Origin: Harmonia axyridis
Taxonomy: Eukaryota > Arthropoda > Insecta > Coleoptera > Coccinellidae
Assembly (NCBI RefSeq): GCF_914767665.1
Contig: NC_059507.1
Location: forward strand, 7,254,001 to 7,318,000
Direction of reading: 5' to 3'
Length of the DNA: 64,000 bases
Part shown: piece by piece, positions 57,459-64,000 of the stretch
How positions within the stretch are numbered: position 1 is the first letter of the stretch
How the letters are laid out: every line of letters starts with the position of its first letter
Notes under the pieces: generated by a model
The model's input: only the letters and a program-made list of their open reading frames with translations
What the model was told of the DNA's origin: nothing
Databases searched by the model: none
Translations under genes and position numbers: made by a program

Positions 57459-59133
57459 CAGGGCCCCCGCAACCGCGCGTTCAACGCGTGCACCGCACGC
57501 GGGCGCCACTCTTAAGCGGCGCCAAAATCTCTTATAGACCGCATGAAAATCCGAAAGACCAAAGGTTTTTGAAAAAGATTTTTTTTATTTTTTCAACAAT
57601 TTTAAACGTGCAAAGACATCTTTTACACATCCAAACAAGTTCCCGAACGTCACAATCCCTATAAAATAACCTCGGCCACAGATTGCAATTATACGATTCT
57701 TTTCGAGTAAACAAATCATAAATAATCATCCCTTTGTCGGTACGGGATTTCTTTATGGACCATCTTGCACCGGACGGCGGGCACCATTTCTTCGATCATC
57801 ACTAAAACGCATATGGTACACATAAACAATCATAAATACCGAAGCGATAGCTTTTAGCCAGGGGAATTACTGAAACTTTCGCCACCATCTGTAGGAAAAA
57901 TACTACATGTTACAGAGAATTTCTGAAACTACCATAATCTGCTTGCTATGCTATAACAGCAGAAACCTATCCAAAGAATAGTTATTTTGTTTCGAAACGT
58001 TTAGGGGTTGAGGTCAAGACGCAAAAAATTAAAATACTCAGATAATTGGAAAGATTTGTATTTTGTGTAATTATGGTTTGTTTTACTGTTTCTTGTTGTG
58101 ATTAAATTAAATTTTATGAAATGGTAAGTACCTATCCACATACAGTATTAGCATTTCTATTAGTCTATAAAATTCTATATTTTTTTTCTGTTCAAAATGG
58201 TGCACATCCTAAATTAGCCCATACCTATATACTATAATATTATTTTTATTTGCTTCAAATAGGGAAGTATTGTTTGTAATCGTGAAAAAATTGAATCGAC
58301 TTTGATATTTTGAATTTGTTACCTGGGGCCACCATCATATTATACTTAATTTTTTTTTTAATATGCACCCTGGATCTGTATTATTTATTTGATGTTCGTA
58401 GCCGTTTGACATTCTAAAAAAATTATATTTCACCTTTGCCAAAAATTAATTATTATAACAGAAACAGGGTATGTGCTTCAGATCGGTCTTAACTTATTAT
58501 TATTATTAATATTAACTCCGTTTAGGTTTAAAGGCTCGGATTTAAGGTTTAAATTCATAAAAATGAAAACATACGGGTTATTCTCAAAGGGATGGCGCAA
58601 AGTGAATCATGGGTGAATGTCCTTACCAATTTTGGATCAAGTTTTTCTTAAATTCTAGGAGCCATACAAGAGAAAACGACCTTCTGATGCAAAATTTCGA
58701 GAGCAAAAAAAAGCTAGACTTCAACAAAGGGAGAAGATGGCTGGGAGTATGGAATAATATTTAATAATTATTAATAATAATATTAATATTTTAATATAAT
58801 ATTATGAATAATTTAAAGAAGAATAAAGCTCAGGTTTCGAAAACTCTGCAGTTTCATTACAGAATTAAAATAAAATGCGGTTTTGATCGAATGCTTGAAT
58901 AAAATAATGAAACATTTAAAAAATGTATTATGCAACAACTGACAGCATAAAGTTCTTAAGGCATTCAATAAAGGTTGCTGATAGTTTTTTTAACCCTTCT
59001 ACAAATAAATTCCTAACAAAAACTGAAACATTTTTTGCCGATTATCCTGCGACGATTTTCTCCACTTTCCCCCCTTAAGGGGCGCCAAAATATTTTCGGC
59101 ACGCCGGCGTTGATGACCCTTGCGGGGGCCCTG
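57459..59133 (+). mobile_element. hAT-1 element with exact 8-bp target duplication
   Basis: Ends 'cagggcccccgcaac' and 'ttgcgggggccctg' are inverted, and the subterminal 'ggcgccaaaa' also recurs near both ends. The flanks are ATTAGTTA at 57451-57458 and 59134-59141, a perfect 8-bp duplication, diagnostic for hAT. At 1,675 bp it is much shorter than an autonomous element. A remnant N-terminal transposase exon remains at 58659-58757, and the catalytic and dimerisation parts are absent. Confidence 0.93.
58659..58757 (+). pseudogene. Remnant N-terminal exon of a hAT transposase
   Basis: After 'ttcttaaattctag' (acceptor-like) the frame reads EPYKRKRPSDAKFREQKKAR then LQQREKMAGSME and stops. The pattern 'KRKxPSGAxxRKxxKxRxxxxxKxxGS' is, from memory, the start of the large hAT proteins with TTF-type/DUF4371 domains found in animals. 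It shows which kind of hAT the element derives from. No preceding ATG exon was identified. Confidence 0.6.
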
Positions 59134-59264
59134 ATTAGTTAAACAAAGGCAATAGATGCAGTCATTAAATCAATTCCCTTTTCAACATCACATCGAGTAA
59201 AGGGGTGTAAACGTAGACATGTTAAAAAGGAATATGTCTAGATTATCTGAATTCTGAGTTAGTA

Positions 59265-60098
59265 TACTAACTGACAAAGAAACTGCAACATCCAGCTCCA
59301 TGCTCAACCTCTGACGGTTACGCATTGCCGGCAACGATTACAGAGGTACAGAAAACGTCAACATTGGAATGTGGAATAGCATCAGTTCGTCTTTTCGGAA
59401 GAATCTCGATTCTCCTTGGGTGCACATGATGGCCGAAAAAGGGTTAGACGACGTCGGGGAGAAAGACCTGAACCTCAGTTTGATGTTGAGTGTCATGTAC
59501 ACCGAACAGTAAGCGTTATGGTATGGGGTGCTGTTGCACATGCAAGTAGGTCACCTTTAGTCTTTAACCGAGATAACATGACAGCGCTGCATTACCTTCA
59601 AGAAATGGTGGAGCCATATGTTCTCCCTTACTATAACCGGCTCGAGAATCCAATATTTCATCAAGATAATTAGTTTAAACTTTTTCGAAGCGACCCATGT
59701 GGATCTTTTGCCATGGCCGCCCAGATCCCTTGATCTTACGCCCTTAGAGCATGTTTGGACATTATGGTTAGAAGGCTTGGAAATTTATCCCAGACCCCAC
59801 GGACTTTGGCGGCTCTGAGACATGAAGTAGTGAAGTACAGTTAGCTTGGGATAGTACCCCTCAAGAAGAAATAGACCATCTTATTGCATCAATGCCGGGA
59901 CATGTTGGAGAATGTATAGATAGATAATCGCGATGGACAAACACATCATTGACAAATTTATTAAAAAAAATTGTAAACCCTTCGTTTTTTTTCCAAATTT
60001 CAATCATTTACTCCTTGCTATACTATCTTTGTTTCACCAAAATCAATTTAAAATTTAAACAGCTGCATATGGGTGTTGCAGTTTCTTTTTCGATTAGT
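59265..60098 (+). mobile_element. Tc1-like element, internally deleted
   Basis: Terminal repeats 'tactaactgacaaagaaact' and (inverse) 'tactaatcgaaaaagaaact' continue into 'gcaacatcc/gcaacaccc'. They are flanked by TA. The plus strand keeps 'VFSEESRFSLGAHDGRKRVR' (the first catalytic Asp is Glu here), 'VSVMVWGAVAHASRSPLVFN', 'LPYYNRLENPIFHQDN' (second Asp) and after a shift 'LLPWPPRSLDLTPLEHVW' (catalytic Glu). The paired-type DNA-binding region is deleted, leaving ~830 bp of a usual ~1.6 kb. Confidence 0.9.
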
Positions 60099-60314
60099 AT
60101 ATAATTGTAGGAGACGAGAATGATGTAATCTCATATCCTTCTTTTGTGATGTTCTCAATGTTATGATCGTAATTCGACCATGTTGAACAGTGCTGAAACT
60201 TTCCATTCAAATTCTTTTTCGCCTACCACTACTTAACTATTTTCATTTACAATTATAGGTAACGTCTAAGTATCCTGCAATTCCATCGATGTGACATTTT
60301 CATCTTATGAAAAC

Positions 60315-60476
60315 ATGGATTACGTGAGTGACAATTGCGTCGAATTCACTAATAATCCAATATTTCAAATTGTTGCTTTCAACGTTATCATTGGCTTTAT
60401 CGTTTGGCGCAACATGCAAGGAGAAGGAGGTGATGCAGGGGGAGGGGGTGGTGCTGAAGGAGGAGCAGAAGGATGA
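60315..60476 (+). CDS. Possible 53-residue single-pass membrane micropeptide
   Basis: The ATG at 60315 has a near-ideal context (GAAAACATGG). The frame reads MDYVSDNCVEFTNNPIFQIV then AFNVIIGFIVWRNMQGEGGD then AGGGGGAEGGAEG and stops at 60474. Residues ~16-32 form a hydrophobic helix followed by Arg and a Gly/Glu-rich tail, a sensible topology for a small membrane protein. A possible acceptor 'catttacaattatag' lies 55 bases upstream, so a 5' untranslated exon may exist. Codon use in the tail (GGA/GGT/GGG, GAA, GCA) gives a G-rich coding stretch unlike the surroundings. I do not recognise a family. Confidence 0.5.
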   Translation: MDYVSDNCVEFTNNPIFQIVAFNVIIGFIVWRNMQGEGGDAGGGGGAEGGAEG

Positions 60477-61122
60477 ATTTTCAAATTAGGAATACATACT
60501 AATATAAATTTATTTTAAATGAATTATTTATATTACGATTTTATTGGTAATGAAAAATCCATAATTGAATTCAGTTTGTTTAATTAATATTACCTCCTTC
60601 ATAAATCCGTTCTTGCCACTCCAAAACTGTTTTTTCACGTGTACGAGGTGCTACACCTGAAGTGTCATCTATTTAACGTTCAATGTTGGCCACTTATCGT
60701 CCAAAATTCCTCTGACAATGGTGTGTTATAATATTTCCTGCTTTTTCGTACTTGCTAAAATTCCTGTGTTAAAAATTATGACCCAAATTGAATCCCCAAA
60801 TCAAAGTTCATCGAAATCGGCCCAGTAGAACGCCAGATATTAAGGTATACCAGTAGTCTCTTTGATAAATCGAGAGATGGCGTTGTACGTTGCTTAATTA
60901 TCTGCAGAACGGCACCGGACAGAAACCCAACCGTTCTACCCTCTGGTATGGAGGTGTATAAGGCAGGGATCACTGAGTTGGCACGAAGGACCTTTTGTAC
61001 TCAGAACACTTTCAAGAAATTGTCATTTTTATGAAGGATAGAAGAAGAAAAGTCTGTGCATACTCCCAAGTGAAAATTGACATGATTCACTTGTGCTTCA
61101 TGAACATCACCGAATAATTTGA
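60477..61122. other. Stretch without a recognised gene
   Basis: Probable 3' untranslated region of the micropeptide at its start. Bases 60776-60975 include a G+C-richer part without motif. No shared repeats until 61123. Confidence 0.3.
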
Positions 61123-61477
61123 AGGATTTGAATAAATCGTTAAATGGCCTATTGCAACAGTAAGTGCATTGACTCAAAAGGTAAAAAAGGTTACTGACAA
61201 GAATATGCATGTTTTTTAAATAGATACAGAGAAATAAGTAGAAATTCCAATAAAACACATTCAAATTGGAAAATATTGTTTATATTAAATATTTCTGACG
61301 AAGCACACAGTCTATTTACAGCAAAAATTTACAAATGAGTAATAAGGACATTTTTAATGAATGTCAGTATTTCATAAGAAAAATAAAATAGAGAGATCAA
61401 TAACTAGTATTTGCATAATATTAATGACAAGTACTACATAAAAACTACTTCATAATATTATTATTTGATGAGCCAAT
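61123..61477. repeat. 355-bp direct repeat, left copy
   Basis: From 'aggatttgaataaatcgtta' to 'ttatttgatgagccaat'. The same sequence recurs at 62973-63326. It flanks the inserted gene copy. Its last bases provide the novel 3' coding end and stop codon of the chimeric gene. Confidence 0.92.
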
Positions 61478-62673
61478 GATGGGGGTAGAGTTCTCCGATA
61501 TCTGGAAAATTAAAATCAGATGACAGACTAATTATAATTTTAAAAATATTCTATGGTTGAATGATTTACGAATAAGATCCTCGACAAAGTACAATGGCTA
61601 GCCTGTGTGAGAAAAACAAGAGCTATGGGAATGTACCCCACTAGAGAGAATCAAATTGTTACAGCGATTTCTGCCCAAGACACCCTGCCATTCCATCGTG
61701 GAGGGATGACTCTGCCCTAGTACGGTGAGTCTTATGGTGCCGCGCTAGACTGTGCCGCGAAGCCAGTTGCGCCACCTCTCGGGCATGCATAGAATCACTA
61801 CAGTATAATCGCTAATGTAAACAGCGTTTAGTTCACAAAACTTGCTTCCAATAATTATGATGATAGTAATTTCGCGTTACCTTTTTTTTCTTCAATGAAT
61901 CTTGCATATCCGCATTTCGTTTCGTTAATGCAAATTTGTGTCATATCCATTTCCTTGCATTCATCCTCCGTAGAATGCGTGGGGCAGTAAATACATTCCA
62001 AAGAGAAGGCTGGAACAAATTCTGTGATTTTATCTTAAATTTTCAGAAGAGAAAAAATCGAGAAAAGTATTAACTTGGCCTTAAGAGTTTCAGAAATAAG
62101 TTGAGGAGGGATCTCAAAAACGCTGGTCAGAGAGGTGAAGTTAAACTTTTGCAGATTACTAGAATGTCACTTATGAACTATAAGCCGCTCTTAAGCTTTT
62201 GAGCTCTTGTTCACTCATTGTGTGGTTATTGAGCGCCTCCTGAAATTCGTCATAAATAATCGAGTATTTCACATGAAAAGTACAAACTAAATTTCAACAA
62301 GTCGGATCTGTTACGAAAATCTTGGGTTATTTTCTGAATATTCTGCAAAATTTCATTTCTATCGTAATTTCAAAAATAAACAAAATTTCGAACATCCATT
62401 TTCACGGAATTCATATCTAACCAAATTTTGCCTTTTGAATAATGTTTTCAGTTTTCAATTTATTTACAACATCTACTAATAAAATTAAGAAATAATTAAC
62501 TGAAAGAATATTCTGTATGGATAATTAATACCTATAAAAATTTTGAATTTTTCCCGAGAATATTGAGAAAGCGCCTAAATAATTTTATTTACTTAAATTA
62601 GTAATGGTTTTAACTCACTGTGATCGATATCAAAGATAAAAAACGTCAAGACAAAATAATGAATTCGACTCAT
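61461..62673 (-). CDS. Chimeric truncated copy of the cysteine-rich gene, 74 residues
   Basis: Exons: 62673-62619, 62009-61881 and 61501-61461, with borders identical to the parent gene. Exons 1 and 2 are base-for-base identical to the parent. Exon 3 leaves parental sequence after 'DIGELYPHH' and reads WLIK and TAA in the neighbouring 355-bp repeat. The predicted product is the signal peptide plus the first five cysteines of module 1 (…SLECIYCPTHSTEDECKEMD…) without the GPI-type tail, so a soluble secreted peptide. The copied block includes ~300 bp upstream of the ATG. It could be a new gene, a decoy of the parent or a dying pseudogene. An alternative is splicing from its exon 2 into the parent's exon 3. 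Confidence 0.6.
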
Positions 62674-62975
62674 TCCTATAATATTCACAAGACCTACTTG
62701 TCACTAGGTATGTGTAATCTGTAATGTGCATTTCATTACATCGAATGAATAAAATTTGCAAAAGCTTGATGGTTGCATTGATATCGGTCGCCAAATTGCT
62801 CAAGTATGCTTTTTTTTCCTTCCTCAGATATGTTTTGTGATACTTTATCGACTAAATTATAAATTCATTTCAACGGTAAACAATTACCTAAACTGGAACG
62901 ACAATTGTTTCAGAATTAATAACTCATAAGTACTGATTATCAATTACAGCCTTTGCTGTTCAAACCTTGAATAGG
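61475..62975 (-). repeat. Duplicated block (insert copy) of 55112-56603
   Basis: Same orientation as the source. Small differences: ~10 base changes, a 4-base length change at ~61813 ('aatgtaaacagcg' for 'attcgcaggat'), and a short replaced tract at ~62573-62600. It joins the 355-bp repeat with AAT overlap at 61475-61477 and AGG overlap at 62973-62975. Confidence 0.92.
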
Positions 62976-63326
62976 ATTTGAATAAATCGTTAAATGGCCT
63001 ATTGCAACAGTAAGTGCATTGACTCAAAAGGTAAAAAAGGTTACTGACAAGAATATGCATGTTTTTTAAATAGATACAGAGAAATAAGTAGAAATTCCAA
63101 TAAAACACATTCAAATTGGAAAATATTGTTTATATTAAATATTTCTGACGAAGCACACAGTCTATTTACAGCAAAAATTTACAAATGAGTAATAAGGACA
63201 TTTTTTATGAATGCCAGTATTTCATAAGAAAAATAAAATAGAGAGATCAATAACTAGTATTTGCATAATATTAATGACAAGTACTACATAAAACTACATC
63301 ATAATATTATTATTTGATGAGCCAAT
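62973..63326. repeat. 355-bp direct repeat, right copy
   Basis: Matches 61123-61477 with very few changes (for example 'tttttatgaatgccag' for 'ttttaatgaatgtcag'). Confidence 0.92.
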
Positions 63327-63761
63327 TCGATACATTGAACATTGAGAAGTATGGAATCATGAGATTCCAATTCAGTCTATTAATGAATGTTTTACTAGAA
63401 GCATATATTTTAATTTCATCTTAATATGTTATTAGACATGAATAATAGTAATAATTGTATTTTCTAAAGGAAACAGATAGTTAGAATAATAAGAAGTTGA
63501 AAATTTACCAAAAATATGAATTATTAAAATGAAATTGAATTCGAATTTTTGCAAAATTCAAAGAAATTGATATGAAATGCTAGAATAAAATGAAAATTTC
63601 ACTTCTTCTGCAGCAAATGTAAGCAACAGTTAAGTTGTTTATTTATCAACTATCCTGTATAGGTACACTTAGTTATGAAATAGTTATATAAATATCATTT
63701 ACCAATAAAGTGCATAAATTAACTAGTCTAAAACTTTAAATTGAACTCCACTTGAATCATA
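63327..63761. other. 3' untranslated / intergenic stretch
   Basis: Contains a minus-strand AATAAA (TTTATT at 63638-63643), 119 bases past the stop of the right-edge gene and its probable polyadenylation signal. Otherwise AT-rich without feature. Confidence 0.5.
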
Positions 63762-64000
63762 TTACTTGGGAATACTATCAATATTATTCAAACTATCACA
63801 ATCATTACACTTTTTCAATGCAGAAGAATGTTTGTCACACTTAGAACTATTATTTGTCATTTTAAAATATTTAAGAAGAGGACTCCTCTGTGCTATGGTT
63901 CTAGTTGGGGTCTTATTTTTGGGTGTGGTCTCTATTTTAGTAATTTTTGAGTTTAAATCACAAGAATTCTCTAACATTTTCCTCTTAAAACTATGTTCAA
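63762..64000 (-). CDS. C-terminal coding exon of an unidentified protein, cut by the window edge
   Basis: The frame is open from the window edge (EHSFKRK-MLENSCDLNSKIT…) to the stop at 63762-63764. It contains a basic Thr/Pro/Lys region (TTPKNKTPTRTIAQRSP), then SPLLKYFK, and a short Cys/His cluster 'CDKHSSALKKCNDC'. RSPLLKYF has the hydrophobic and aromatic spacing of a PCNA-binding box with Arg in place of Gln. The composition suggests a nuclear protein, but the family is not recognised. A nearby polyadenylation signal supports a real 3' end. Confidence 0.5.
   Translation of the reverse strand, partial: EHSFKRKMLENSCDLNSKITKIETTPKNKTPTRTIAQRSPLLKYFKMTNNSSKCDKHSSALKKCNDCDSLNNIDSIPK

Noticed and set aside
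61123..63326. Interpretation of the flanked gene copy as a retrotransposon with LTRs
   Set aside because: The 355-bp repeats lack TG…CA ends, primer-binding site and polypurine tract, and the interior is a copy of intron-containing host DNA rather than gag-pol.
1..64000. tRNA, rRNA or other structured RNA genes
   Set aside because: No cloverleaf with conserved A and B boxes and no rRNA core sequence was recognised by eye; a covariance search would be decisive.

Overview
This is an AT-rich insect nuclear window, probably from a beetle. The evidence for an insect is an arylalkylamine N-acetyltransferase of the insect type, the first coding exon of Unc-76/FEZ, a DUF753/Ly6-like cysteine-rich protein, GT-AG introns, and many mariner, Tc1, DD41D and hAT transposon remains. 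The assignment to beetles is a guess from the general repeat style. There are no operons, rRNAs, tRNAs or CRISPR arrays.

Layout. (1) 1-12.2 kb is probably the first intron of Unc-76 (minus strand). It is filled with MITEs, a Crypton-like remnant, a three-level nested insertion and a mariner. (2) 12.25-12.86 kb holds the Unc-76 start exon and its CpG-rich leader. (3) 13-40.5 kb is almost entirely degenerate repeats: four mariner pieces of one subfamily, two DD41D elements, hAT derivatives, a ~460-bp tandem array and foldback elements, with a few protein-like scraps. (4) 40.7-51.05 kb is an N-acetyltransferase gene on the plus strand. Two exons are firm. A TATA-driven first exon 6.7 kb upstream fits in phase. 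(5) 51.8-56.3 kb is a convergent five-exon gene on the minus strand for a secreted, probably GPI-anchored protein with two ten-cysteine modules. Two of its introns carry transposons. (6) 57.5-60.1 kb holds a hAT element with an exact 8-bp target duplication and a Tc1-like element. (7) 60.3 kb holds a possible 53-residue membrane micropeptide. (8) 61.1-63.3 kb is a recent partial copy of the cysteine-rich gene (promoter side, exons 1-2 and the start of exon 3) placed between two 355-bp direct repeats. Its frame stays open into local DNA and predicts a 74-residue secreted five-cysteine peptide. (9) The right edge carries the last exon of an unidentified minus-strand gene.

The most notable items are the chimeric truncated gene copy with its flanking duplication, the nested palindromes at 6.2-7.4 kb, and a DD41D element in the acetyltransferase intron whose reading frame is open although it has lost its DNA-binding region and one catalytic residue. 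All homology statements are from memory of the families; no searches were run.
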